Translations under genes and position numbers: made by a program
Assembly (NCBI GenBank): GCA_041228345.1
Contig: CP166131.1
Span: 868,001 to 932,000, forward strand
Direction of reading: 5' to 3'
DNA: 64,000 nucleotides
Source of the DNA: Alphaproteobacteria bacterium LSUCC0396
GTDB taxonomy: Bacteria; Pseudomonadota; Alphaproteobacteria; Puniceispirillales; Puniceispirillaceae
Notes under the pieces: model-generated
The model's input: only the letters and a program-made list of their open reading frames with translations
Database searches by the model: none
Told to the model about the DNA's origin: nothing
Part shown: positions 25,603 through 34,315 of the stretch, piece after piece
Position numbering within the stretch: position 1 is the stretch's first letter
Layout of the letters: every line of letters begins with the position of its first letter

Positions 25603-26400
25603 TTAATCACACCGCGCCGACATGCCGCCATCGACAATAATCTCAGTGCCGGTGATAAAGCGCGCTTCATCCGAGGCCAAAAAGAGAACAGCATTTGCAG
25701 TATCAATTCCATTTCCCATAAAGCCAAGCGGAATACGGGCAAGCCTTTGTTTCAATAAAGCATCAACATTGCCCCCGGCGCGCTGACCAGCAAGCCGCGC
25801 CTCCACCATTGGCGTATGCAATTGCCCCGGAACCACAGTGTTTACTCTAATACCCTTTGGCGCATATTCGACAGCCACTACCTTAGAGAGTTGGACAACC
25901 CCAGCTTTAGACGCGGCATATGCTACCTGAGCCGAGCCAGTCCAGCGGAGCCCAGACGTGGAGGCAATATTGACAATCGATCCAGATTTCTTTGCGGCCA
26001 TATGTGGCAGTGCGAATTTACAGGCGTTAAAAACACTCGTCAGATTATAGTCAATCTGGGCCTGCCAGTCTTGTTCTGATAATTCAACTGGCCCACCTTT
26101 TTTTGACCCGCCAACATTATTCACCAAAATATCAAGCCGACCAAACCTTTTGATACAGTCTTCAACCATAGCCCGGACCTGATCCGAATTGGTAACATCG
26201 CATTGATGCGGAATGATGCGGTCCTTGTGCGCCGCATTATGTTTCATCGTGTCCTCTAGTTGATCCAATGACAAGTCAACCGCCAGCACGCGCGCACCTT
26301 CTTCGATAAACCTTGTGGCAATCGCGCGGCCGTTTCCCCAACCAGCACCAACACAACCAGCACCGGTTACAATTGCAATCTTGTTATCTAGACGTCCCAT
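25603..26400 (-). CDS. SDR-family oxidoreductase
   Basis: 265-residue short-chain dehydrogenase. The nucleotide-binding segment is TGAGCVGAGWGNG rather than plain TGxxxGIG. NNVGG, the catalytic serine region NIASTSG and the YAASK active site follow, then PGQLHTPM. The inserted GWGNG glycines occur in a subgroup of SDRs. ATG at 26400 with AAAGGA upstream; a TTG one codon earlier is less likely. Next gene downstream is the GFA protein, upstream the ComA homologue after about 150 bp. Substrate not known. Confidence 0.87.
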   Translation of the reverse strand: MGRLDNKIAIVTGAGCVGAGWGNGRAIATRFIEEGARVLAVDLSLDQLEDTMKHNAAHKDRIIPHQCDVTNSDQVRAMVEDCIKRFGRLDILVNNVGGSKKGGPVELSEQDWQAQIDYNLTSVFNACKFALPHMAAKKSGSIVNIASTSGLRWTGSAQVAYAASKAGVVQLSKVVAVEYAPKGIRVNTVVPGQLHTPMVEARLAGQRAGGNVDALLKQRLARIPLGFMGNGIDTANAVLFLASDEARFITGTEIIVDGGMSARCD

Positions 26401-26551
26401 CAATGGGTTCCTTTAAAATTTTTCCTAAGGCAAAGATTACCTAATCTTCTGCGCCCTGCACAAGCGCTTGTAGGGCATGTTACTAGCGGTGTTTTGATGA
26501 CGCAAAGCATTGAGATCAAAGCACAAAGAAAATTCTTATAAGCGCTAAATA

Positions 26552-27373
26552 TTAGCTTTTTTCGAGAAAATCGAGAGGCCCGGCAGATCCCAATCCAAGA
26601 CGAGTTGTTTCAGTCTCTATCACCACATCGGGTGTCACGTTGCCCAAATTCACATCTGGGCCAAACGTTTTCACAAGGAATTTTTTTCCGGCATAAATTT
26701 GAACCGTGGTACTCCCAACGCGCGGCGTTGCGAGTTCAAAGATACATCGGGTAATATCAACATTTTGCCGAAGAGCCAAAATCAACGCCTCGTTTGGCAC
26801 GCCTCCATGCATCAACTCAGCTGCCTCGATTAGGGCAAACTCTGCGCCCATTTCCAAAACCTCATTCACGTCGTCAATGATTGACATTATCGAAGAGCTT
26901 TGCCTTTTATCGCCGATCTCGCCAACAGGGTTCATGCCCTGATCGCGAACCATATCAAAGAGCTGTTGCCTCAAACCTTGGCCAAGTTGAACCATATTGT
27001 CAGAAATTTCTATAATATCGAAGCCAAGAGCCTGCGCTTCACTCAAATGTCGCGGCATGGCATCAACGCCCATTGTGTGAAGAACATATTCTTGAAATTG
27101 GCCTCCAAGAAACGGCCTAATATCGTTTGCGCGCAGCATCTCAATTTTTGCCTGCAAATGCGTCTTCTCAAAAAGCCGGGATGTGCCAGTAGCAATTTTG
27201 AACAAATCAATATAATGACCAGCAACGTCAATAAGGTCAGACAAAGACGCCAACCCCAATTGATAGTCGGACACCATTGTGATACCAGATTTGCGGGGCT
27301 TTGAGACGGTTCTACGCTTATCAATAGAAACAAATTCGAAAGCTGTCGTAAACGGCATCTGAAAATCTTTCAT
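26552..27373 (-). CDS. comA: Phosphosulfolactate synthase (ComA) family protein
   Basis: 273-residue TIM-barrel protein of the ComA family. Archaeal ComA adds sulfite to phosphoenolpyruvate, making phosphosulfolactate, the first step to coenzyme M; bacterial and plant relatives (YitD, HSA32) also exist. Seen here: PRKSGITMVSDYQLG near the start, then FKIATGTSRL, GGQFQEY, EISDNMV, GEIGDKRQ and EAAELMHGG. No ComB phosphatase or ComC dehydrogenase homologue is next to it, though the SDR downstream could act on a product. The exact start is unsure; a second ATG lies five codons in. Confidence 0.8.
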   Translation of the reverse strand: MKDFQMPFTTAFEFVSIDKRRTVSKPRKSGITMVSDYQLGLASLSDLIDVAGHYIDLFKIATGTSRLFEKTHLQAKIEMLRANDIRPFLGGQFQEYVLHTMGVDAMPRHLSEAQALGFDIIEISDNMVQLGQGLRQQLFDMVRDQGMNPVGEIGDKRQSSSIMSIIDDVNEVLEMGAEFALIEAAELMHGGVPNEALILALRQNVDITRCIFELATPRVGSTTVQIYAGKKFLVKTFGPDVNLGNVTPDVVIETETTRLGLGSAGPLDFLEKS

Positions 27374-27841
27374 TAATTGTTTGAGGTCATAGCTTATACA
27401 GCAAGCTGCCTTTTGACATCACAAATCTGAGCGATACCCCGTTTCTAAAACGGCAATTACGCACTCGCTGGCGTCGACCTATTCTAAGCCAACCAATCTG
27501 ATAATGAGTGTTATGTCTTTAGCATAAATGTCTTTGGAGGGCCCTTGTTATATTGCGCCGTTTGCCGGCGATGAAGGAACCGCGCATCACGCAAACTGCC
27601 GCCGCCCATCCTTTCAATGGGGACACCGGCAGATCAGGCGTTACAGTCGTAAGAATTCCGACTTGCCGCGTCAGTCAGCAGGTGACAGCATCATTGAGGC
27701 TTCAGGCCAACGCGGTGGCAAGAGCTTATCTCGAATGCGCCATTTTTCCTTCCGTCACTGTGCATAAATCATTTCAATCTAAACGGTCGCACATGGCGCG
27801 GCTGGTTGTCCAAGGCCGCATGCAGCCGCCTCAAAGCCGCC
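27374..27841. other. 468-bp region without a recognisable gene
   Basis: Lies upstream of the ComA homologue and downstream of the ureohydrolase. The right part is GC-rich and has open frames on the plus strand (for example 27553-27882) whose translations resemble no family and overlap the ureohydrolase end antisense. ATGTCTTT occurs twice near 27512-27535. It may be a decayed gene or simply a long leader. Confidence 0.4.
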
Positions 27842-28798
27842 CTACCCCGCCCGGTCTTTTGATTTCATTAACTGCAGCATGATCAGCTTGAGTATCAATC
27901 GGCCAGCACCAATCATCGAAAGCTGATTCAGATCATTTTTTGGCGCCAACTCAACAAGGTTCAACCCCACAATCTGTCCCTTTGCCGCTAGTGCCTCAAA
28001 CAGCTCGATAATATGCCACCACATCAGCCCACCCGGCGCGAGCGCAATTGTTCCCGGCATCACCGAAGGATCAAGCCCATCAACATCCAAGGTGACAAAA
28101 AACTTGCCCGATGATGGTAGCGCAGCAATCACCGGCGCGATACCGTGTCGGTGAATATCCTTTGCCGGATGAATCTGTGCGCCCCATTTGCGCGCAATGT
28201 CTATTTCCGACTTTTGCGCACTCCCAAACGAACGGATGCCGATCTGGTGAATGGCAGTAATATGGTCCTGCTCGGCGGCGCGGCGCATGGGGCTGGAATA
28301 GCCGTCATAAATGCCATAGCGTTCATCACGCCAATCCAAATGCGCGTCAATCTGAATTAAGGTGATATCTGATAGGGCATCAAGCCCCCTTATCACCGGG
28401 TTGGTCACGCCATCATCGCCGCCAATGCTAATTGGCATAATACCGCGCTGAACGGCAAAGCGAACGGCATTTTCTGCAGCGGCGTAATGCTGCTGAATAT
28501 CGCCCCCGTCAAAAGGAATATCGCCGCCATCGACGATTGCAAAATCATCCAAACAGATAGCGTGCTGGAAATCAGCATCTAGCGCTTGACCATCAATTAG
28601 AATCCGCGGGCTTGCTGCACGCAACGCAACCGGGGCAGTCGATTGGTTATTAGGAAACAAATGCTTAAGATAGGGCTTGCCATAAGGCACACCAAAAATA
28701 ACCGCCTCGGCGTGCAGATCTTGCCAGTCGCTAATGACCGGAAGATTAACGAAGCTGGTGTCGGTGGGCGGATTGGTTTTGGGAATGGTGATCGTCAT
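27842..28798 (-). CDS. Ureohydrolase (agmatinase/arginase family)
   Basis: 318-residue manganese hydrolase that releases urea from a guanidino compound such as agmatine, guanidinobutyrate or arginine. Metal motifs: GGDD at 126-129, DAHLD at 151-155 and DVDGLDP at 238-244. The first motif has Asp where GGDH is classical, a variant found in some agmatinase-like enzymes. The start is uncertain: the ATG at 28798 has AGGAG 13 bases upstream, a long spacing. It diverges from a DAO-family flavoprotein, so the two may act in polyamine or guanidino-acid breakdown. Specificity cannot be decided here. Confidence 0.85.
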   Translation of the reverse strand: MTITIPKTNPPTDTSFVNLPVISDWQDLHAEAVIFGVPYGKPYLKHLFPNNQSTAPVALRAASPRILIDGQALDADFQHAICLDDFAIVDGGDIPFDGGDIQQHYAAAENAVRFAVQRGIMPISIGGDDGVTNPVIRGLDALSDITLIQIDAHLDWRDERYGIYDGYSSPMRRAAEQDHITAIHQIGIRSFGSAQKSEIDIARKWGAQIHPAKDIHRHGIAPVIAALPSSGKFFVTLDVDGLDPSVMPGTIALAPGGLMWWHIIELFEALAAKGQIVGLNLVELAPKNDLNQLSMIGAGRLILKLIMLQLMKSKDRAG

Positions 28799-29029
28799 GA
28801 TGCTACTATGCTTTCTCCTAGAGAGCGGCTTGGTAATGGCCAGGCATAAGCTGCAATGACCACCGGCCAACGCATTAGTATTTTAGTAAAGCATAGTCTG
28901 ATAGAAAAATCACATAGAATGCCATTTTGAAAAAAGCAGCCTTTTCATTTTTAAATCTTGGACTAGCATAAACCCAAATTGTCCGCCATGTCTGCGCGGC
29001 GCACGATGTCTTGATAAAGGATAGGAACA

Positions 29030-30340
29030 ATGACAGGCATTTCAGATGATCCCTATTGGTGGCAGGCGGCACCACCACAGGATTTTATCATTGATAACTG
29101 GCCGACGCGCGCTGATGTGGTGATTATTGGCGGCGGCTATTCCGGATTTGGCGCTGCTATTCCGCTGGCCCGCGCCGGGCTTGATGTGGTGATTTTAGAG
29201 CGCGACCAGGTCGGGTCGGGCGCCTCAACGCGGAATGGCGGCATTACCAGCGGTAATTTGCGGCTGTCTTTCGATGATCTGACCAAAAGATTTGGCGCAG
29301 AAAAAGCCACAGCTTTTTACCAGGAAGCCAAAGCGGCGCGGGCTGATCTGGCACAGTTTATCACCAGCGAAAAGATTGATTGCGACCTTCAGCAATGTGG
29401 GCGTCTGGTTGGTGCCTTGCGTCCAGAATCGCTCGATAGCATGAAAAATGATGCTGAAAGGCTGACCAAATTGCTTGGTATTGACGCCGTTGTCTATGAT
29501 CGCGCCAGCCTGCCTGATTACATTGATACATCGCGTTATTGCGGCGGTATGATGCGCGACGATATTGGCGGCATTCATCCAGCAAAATTACTGGCTGGCA
29601 TGTGCCAGGTCGCAACTGCAGCTTCGGTCAAAATCGCAACCCAGACAAAAATGGTCGCGGTGAGCCGGCAACGCACTTCATCACCCACCCCCAAATTTCG
29701 TGTCGAGACCAGTCGCGGGGTTATTCATGCCGGCCATGTTATCAGCGCAACAAATGCATACACAGATGCAGGTCAGCCATGGTTGCGCCGCCGTCTTATT
29801 CCGGTGATTTCCGAGATGATTGCTACCGAAGAGCTTGGCGAGAATATGGTCAAAAGCCTGATGCCGGGGTTGAACATGTATGGCGAAGCCCTGCAGCTTG
29901 GGCATTATTACCGTCCATCACCTGATGGAAAACGCATCCTCTTGGGCGGGCGCCGGATGAGTCCGAATCCGGTCAGGGCGCGTAAAAGGCTGGTCGGGGG
30001 ATTGGCCTCAATCTTTCCCCAGCTTGCCGATATCGCCATCACAAATCACTGGTTTGGGTTTGTTGCCTTTCCGTTCGACCAGCTGCCAAAGCTGGCGGTT
30101 CATGATGGGGTTATTTACCCAGCTGGCTATTGCGGTTCGGGAACGGTTTGGGCGCGCTGGCTAGGTCAAAAAGCGGCGCATATGGTGCTTGCTGATCTGA
30201 ATGGAAGTGCATTTGAGGGAAGCGCATTTCAGGGCGTTCCGTTTCGCACGATGCCGTTTTATTCTGGCGAACCATGGTTTTTGCCATTGGCCATGGGGCT
30301 ATATGCGATTCAGGATAAATTCAAAACAACGTCAAAATAA
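29030..30340 (+). CDS. FAD-dependent amine/amino acid oxidoreductase (DAO family)
   Basis: 436-residue flavoprotein with the dinucleotide fold ADVVIIGGGYSGFGAA near residue 30, then RDQVGSGASTRNGGI, which resembles PuuB (gamma-glutamylputrescine oxidase) and related enzymes. Substrate unknown. AAAGGATAGG precedes the ATG. Divergent from the ureohydrolase across 231 bp and convergent with the operon ending at 30380. A polyamine-catabolic role is suggested by the neighbour and the PuuB-like start, no more. Confidence 0.85.
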   Translation: MTGISDDPYWWQAAPPQDFIIDNWPTRADVVIIGGGYSGFGAAIPLARAGLDVVILERDQVGSGASTRNGGITSGNLRLSFDDLTKRFGAEKATAFYQEAKAARADLAQFITSEKIDCDLQQCGRLVGALRPESLDSMKNDAERLTKLLGIDAVVYDRASLPDYIDTSRYCGGMMRDDIGGIHPAKLLAGMCQVATAASVKIATQTKMVAVSRQRTSSPTPKFRVETSRGVIHAGHVISATNAYTDAGQPWLRRRLIPVISEMIATEELGENMVKSLMPGLNMYGEALQLGHYYRPSPDGKRILLGGRRMSPNPVRARKRLVGGLASIFPQLADIAITNHWFGFVAFPFDQLPKLAVHDGVIYPAGYCGSGTVWARWLGQKAAHMVLADLNGSAFEGSAFQGVPFRTMPFYSGEPWFLPLAMGLYAIQDKFKTTSK

Positions 30341-30364
30341 CCGAGCCTTACAGTCAGACTATAT

Positions 30365-30392
30365 CAGCCGCCAGCGTACCTAACGGCGGCTG
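30365..30392. terminator. Possible bidirectional hairpin between convergent genes
   Basis: CAGCCGCC (30365-30372) pairs with GGCGGCTG (30385-30392) over a 12-base loop containing the stop of the minus-strand flavoprotein gene. It lies exactly where two converging transcription units meet. T-tracts are poor on both strands. Confidence 0.4.
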
Positions 30393-31531
30393 GTTTGATC
30401 CGGCGACTCAGCGAAACGGTGCGGTGAAAACGCCGCAAGATTAACTCGCGTTTGCCGCGCCATAACCAGATCTGCCAAGGCTTCGCCAACTGCTGGCCCA
30501 AGCTGGAACCCATGTGCCGAAAACCCAAAGCCATGAATTATACCTGCTTCGCCACCATTGCCGATAATCGGCAAATCATCCTTTGTATAGCCTTCGATTC
30601 CAGCCCATGCGCGTAAGATGGCGACATCGCGCAAATGTGGAAAGACGCGCCCTGCGGTCATCACAAAACTGCTTAGACCGGCTGGAATGATTTGTGTCAA
30701 ATTACGCGCTACATCTGCAACACCGCGCTTACCACCGCCAATTACCATCGACCCATTATCAAGCTGTTTGAATGACAATGTGCCACCCATGACCCCAACA
30801 ACAGATTGCAAAAATATTGGCTGGCGATCGGTGATAACAAGCATTGGCGCATGCGCCTCGATTGGCAAAACATCACCGGTCATTCTGGCAATTCGCCCAC
30901 CCCAAGCACCAGCACAATTCACCACAATATCGGTTTCGATCATGCCAGCATCAGTTGTCACCTGCCAATGTTCACCAGATCTATCGATTGATGTCACAGT
31001 CACCGGCGTTCGAAATTCGGCACCAAGAGCCACCGCCTTATCATGAAAGGCGCGCGTAATTTTCCACGGCAGGGCCCAGCCATCGCCCTGAACCAGAACA
31101 CCGCCAAGAACCGATTTTGTAAGATGCGGAATGCGGCAAAGCAGCTGGTCACGATCAACCCATGTTTCATGCTGGAATCCGGCCTTATGTAATTGCTGTA
31201 TGCGCCGAGACGCAAGATCAGCCCCCGCATCATCAAGCGCGACCTTGACATAAAATTGCCGATGAAACCCCTTATCGATATCAAGCAATTGATCAATCTG
31301 GTTCCACCAGTCCATCGCCGCAACCGAGAGGGGAATTTCCGCAATATCGCGCCCAAGACGACGAACCCCGCCAGCATTAACCCCTGATGCATGGCGCCCG
31401 ACATGATCTTTATCGACAACAATGACCGGCTGGCCACGCTGGCTCAAAAAGAACGCTGTAGCGCAGCCTTGGATACCTGCGCCAATAATAACAACAGGCC
31501 GCGTAGCAGCCGGTCCCACTAGTCTGGCCAT
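30380..31531 (-). CDS. FAD-dependent oxidoreductase, beta-like subunit of an opine/hydroxyproline-type dehydrogenase
   Basis: 383-residue DAO-fold flavoprotein (VVIIGAGIQGCATAFFLSQ near 13-31, then HASGVNAGGVRRLGRD) similar to OoxB/NoxB, HcnC and the beta subunit of D-hydroxyproline dehydrogenase. It would be the substrate-oxidising subunit. Its start overlaps the end of the alpha-like subunit gene by 13 bp, and the small [2Fe-2S] gene follows the same order upstream. Last gene of the TAXI-TRAP operon. Substrate unknown. Confidence 0.87.
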   Translation of the reverse strand: MARLVGPAATRPVVIIGAGIQGCATAFFLSQRGQPVIVVDKDHVGRHASGVNAGGVRRLGRDIAEIPLSVAAMDWWNQIDQLLDIDKGFHRQFYVKVALDDAGADLASRRIQQLHKAGFQHETWVDRDQLLCRIPHLTKSVLGGVLVQGDGWALPWKITRAFHDKAVALGAEFRTPVTVTSIDRSGEHWQVTTDAGMIETDIVVNCAGAWGGRIARMTGDVLPIEAHAPMLVITDRQPIFLQSVVGVMGGTLSFKQLDNGSMVIGGGKRGVADVARNLTQIIPAGLSSFVMTAGRVFPHLRDVAILRAWAGIEGYTKDDLPIIGNGGEAGIIHGFGFSAHGFQLGPAVGEALADLVMARQTRVNLAAFSPHRFAESPDQTSRR

Positions 31532-32901
31532 GGTCCCTCAAGGCTGGCAAGCTCGGCAAGGGTGATCGGCTTTACCGGCGGACGAAGCCGGTAATAGCCG
31601 GTTTCTGTCATTGATTGACCCGTATGGGACGCAATCATTTCCTGAACGACCAAGCCGCAACTACGCCCCTGACAACGCCCCATCCCCGCGCGGCAAAAGG
31701 CTTTTAGCTGATTTGGGCCGCTGGCACCGCTGTCAAGCGCCGCATCGACATCGGCTTTGCTAACAGCCTCGCATCGGCAGATGATCGTCTCGTCAGCCTG
31801 CGCCAGCCGGAAATGGGCCGGTGGTAAATAAAGCCGGTCAAGAAATGGACGGATACTCAGATAGTGCAGATGCCGCAATTTATAATATAGCTGTGCCAGA
31901 AAACGCGGCTTGCCGCAGCGGGCGACAATCGCGCTTGCTGCTAATCGTCCGGCAATTACGGCCGCCTTGGCACCACCAATACCAGCACCATCGCCGGCAA
32001 TATAAATCTGCTCGTCAGACGATTTTCCGGTGACATCAATTACTGGTCGCCAGCAATGTGCCTGATGATCCCATTGATGCGCAAGCCCGGTTGCCATTGT
32101 CAGATTAACATTCGGCACAACGCCCTGATGCAAAAATATATGGTTGGAGCCGATCTCAATTTTGTCTCCGGTCGACAGGGTGCAAGACACGCCCTGAGCC
32201 TGCGACTGCCCGATGATTTCAACCGCGATTACATGGTTAATTACCTCGGTATTACGACGGATATCACCGAGCCATTTCCGCCCCATCGCTACCATTCCGG
32301 GTTGCAAGAATGCCAAAGGGGCAAATGGAATAGCCGATCGCCATTGTTTGGTGCCAGTAATGTCAATAACAGCCCGAACCGACAGCCCCGCTTTGATATA
32401 TTGCCACGCAGTCAGATATAGAAGCGGGCCAGACCCGACAAATACCGCATCTTCAGCCCCAATTGCTGCCTGTTTTAACAGAGTTTGCGCGCCGCCAACG
32501 CTCATCACACCAGGCAATGTCCAGCCCTTTACCGGCATTGGTCGTTCAATCGCGCCGGTTGCAATGATGATATAATCGGCGGTGATTAATTCGGCTTTGC
32601 CCTGCGAGACAAGTGCAATTTCATGCGTATCGGTGATTTGCCAAACTGTGCAATCGGGCCGGTAAATGGCACCACAATCGGCAAAGCTCTGGGCAAGCTT
32701 GACGCCGTCATAATAGCTCTGACCAAGATAGGCAGGTGAGGTTTTCTGATTGGCCTGCAGATTCCGGTAAACCTGACCGCCATTATCTTTCTGGTCATCA
32801 ATGACGATCGTCTCGAGACCAGCCTTTGTTGTTGTCAGAGCCGCCGCCATACCAGCAGGACCAGCGCCAATGATGACAATTTGAAAATGCTGATTTGCCA
32901 T
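31519..32901 (-). CDS. FAD/NAD-binding alpha-like subunit with C-terminal [2Fe-2S] region
   Basis: 460-residue flavoprotein like OoxA/NoxA and HcnB. N-terminal FAD fold IIGAGPAGMAAA at 10-21, a second dinucleotide-binding segment FVGSGPLLYL, and a C-terminal BFD-like region CRCEAV...CRAGMGRCQGRSCG with the cysteines for a [2Fe-2S] cluster. It would pass electrons from the beta-like subunit to the respiratory chain. It starts 3 bp after the small [2Fe-2S] subunit stop and overlaps the beta-like gene by 13 bp, so the three are made together. Confidence 0.88.
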   Translation of the reverse strand: MANQHFQIVIIGAGPAGMAAALTTTKAGLETIVIDDQKDNGGQVYRNLQANQKTSPAYLGQSYYDGVKLAQSFADCGAIYRPDCTVWQITDTHEIALVSQGKAELITADYIIIATGAIERPMPVKGWTLPGVMSVGGAQTLLKQAAIGAEDAVFVGSGPLLYLTAWQYIKAGLSVRAVIDITGTKQWRSAIPFAPLAFLQPGMVAMGRKWLGDIRRNTEVINHVIAVEIIGQSQAQGVSCTLSTGDKIEIGSNHIFLHQGVVPNVNLTMATGLAHQWDHQAHCWRPVIDVTGKSSDEQIYIAGDGAGIGGAKAAVIAGRLAASAIVARCGKPRFLAQLYYKLRHLHYLSIRPFLDRLYLPPAHFRLAQADETIICRCEAVSKADVDAALDSGASGPNQLKAFCRAGMGRCQGRSCGLVVQEMIASHTGQSMTETGYYRLRPPVKPITLAELASLEGPWPD

Positions 32902-32904
32902 CTT

Positions 32905-33207
32905 TTATCCTGATGTCTTGCCGGCGTTATCGGGCACATTTTGACGCTGAATCATCATGCCATCTCGAACGGTGATCTGGCATGCCTGCTGATTGGGCCT
33001 GCCGTTAATTTCGACAAGACATTCAAAACAAACACCCATCATGCAATAAGGACCACGCGGATCATTTTTTTCGGCAGTGCGGAATTGAACCTTGCCAGCA
33101 CGCAATAATGCCGCGGCAAGATTATCACCATCAAAAGCGGTTATTGCTTCTCCGTCAAAGTGAAGATGAACAATCTTGCCATTTTGGGGCATTGTCGATT
33201 TAAACAT
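32905..33207 (-). CDS. Small [2Fe-2S] subunit (HcnA-like)
   Basis: 100-residue ferredoxin-like subunit with CMMGVCFECLVEINGRPNQQAC, four cysteines in the C-x4-C-x2-C...C layout of the HcnA / gamma-subunit family. I chose the ATG at 33207: AGAGG lies 7 bases upstream and the start overlaps the stop of the upstream flavoprotein by 8 bases (ATGTTTAA). It supplies the electron-transfer centre of the predicted heterotrimer. Confidence 0.88.
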   Translation of the reverse strand: MFKSTMPQNGKIVHLHFDGEAITAFDGDNLAAALLRAGKVQFRTAEKNDPRGPYCMMGVCFECLVEINGRPNQQACQITVRDGMMIQRQNVPDNAGKTSG

Positions 33208-34315
33208 TGAACCGCCTCTGGGAAAACCCTTCAAGCTCTGGGCCTAAACCACCCTCGGCAATATAGCCGGCAAGATCGAACGCATGTGCTGCCGATAATG
33301 TTACACCGCTATGACAAGATATGGCAAAGGCACCCGGTATCGTTTCAGACTGATCATAAATCGGATAACCATCTTTTGACATCACCCGAAGCGCAGCCCA
33401 GCTTCGCACCACCCCAACATCAGCCAAGGCAGGCAGGGTCGCCAATGCACGATCGGCAATCCCGCTAACAATATCGGGGCGAACACTGGTTTCAAATCCG
33501 GCATCCTCATGGCTGTCACCGATCATCAATCCACCTTCGTCAGTTTGCCGTAAAAGCAAACTCGGCAATGCAATTTGCTGATCAAGCTTTTCAGTCACGA
33601 CAATCTGCCCCTTTTGCGGCTTTAGCGATTGCTGCAGACCAACCATTGGGGCAAGTTCGGCATTGGCAAGCCCCGCCGCCAGAACAATTCTTTGACATTC
33701 AAAATCACCTTTTTCGGTGCCAACGCGGATGCTATTTCCTGTTTTATCAATTGTGCGAACCGCAGCATTTGCAAGGCAAACACCGCCATTTCTGATTAGA
33801 CCAGTTTGCAAAGCCCGCATCAGATAGAGCGGGTTCACATGTCCATCATGCTGGCAATAGGCCGCCCCGACAACCTTGGGGCCGATGCCGGGCATAATCT
33901 CTTTCAGTGCAGCACGATCAAGCATCTCGAACTGGAACCGGCCATTTTGATGGGCCCGAAGATGATCCAGCTTTTCAAATCTATGCTGCATTTCGGCCTC
34001 GCTAAGGCATATGCTAAGGCCACCTTCTTGATGCAGACCCAAGGCGGGGCCGCCGGTTTCCTGCAAGTCCCCGGCCAGCTTTGGCCATAATTCGGATGAT
34101 CGCATTGTCCAGTCAGCATAGGCCGGAAAATAGGCACCCTTACCCTGCACCCAGACCAGCCCAAAATTACCGCGTGCCGCCCGCAAAGCATTATCTTCAG
34201 CGTCAAGCAACAGCACTGACAAGCCACGACGCGACAGCCCATAGCCGATGGCAAGGCCGATCAGACCACCGCCAGCGATAATTGCATCAAAATTGGATTT
34301 GGTAATATCGGTCAT
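33200..34315 (-). CDS. FAD-dependent oxidoreductase (DAO family)
   Basis: 371-residue flavoprotein beginning FDAIIAGGGLIGLAIGYGLSRRG and with ARGNFGLVWVQGKG after the FAD fold. Resembles D-amino-acid/glycine oxidase-like dehydrogenases. The ATG at 34315 overlaps the stop of the DadA-like gene by 4 bases (ATGA), and its own stop overlaps the [2Fe-2S] gene. It is the second of three DAO-fold proteins in this operon, so the pathway may involve two successive C-N bond oxidations or an enzyme with unlike flavin subunits. Confidence 0.85.
   Translation of the reverse strand: MTDITKSNFDAIIAGGGLIGLAIGYGLSRRGLSVLLLDAEDNALRAARGNFGLVWVQGKGAYFPAYADWTMRSSELWPKLAGDLQETGGPALGLHQEGGLSICLSEAEMQHRFEKLDHLRAHQNGRFQFEMLDRAALKEIMPGIGPKVVGAAYCQHDGHVNPLYLMRALQTGLIRNGGVCLANAAVRTIDKTGNSIRVGTEKGDFECQRIVLAAGLANAELAPMVGLQQSLKPQKGQIVVTEKLDQQIALPSLLLRQTDEGGLMIGDSHEDAGFETSVRPDIVSGIADRALATLPALADVGVVRSWAALRVMSKDGYPIYDQSETIPGAFAISCHSGVTLSAAHAFDLAGYIAEGGLGPELEGFSQRRFNV

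Noticed and set aside
27553-27882. 109-codon plus-strand open frame in the 27.4-27.8 kb gap
   Set aside because: No ribosome site, no recognisable motif, and it overlaps the end of the ureohydrolase gene in antisense.
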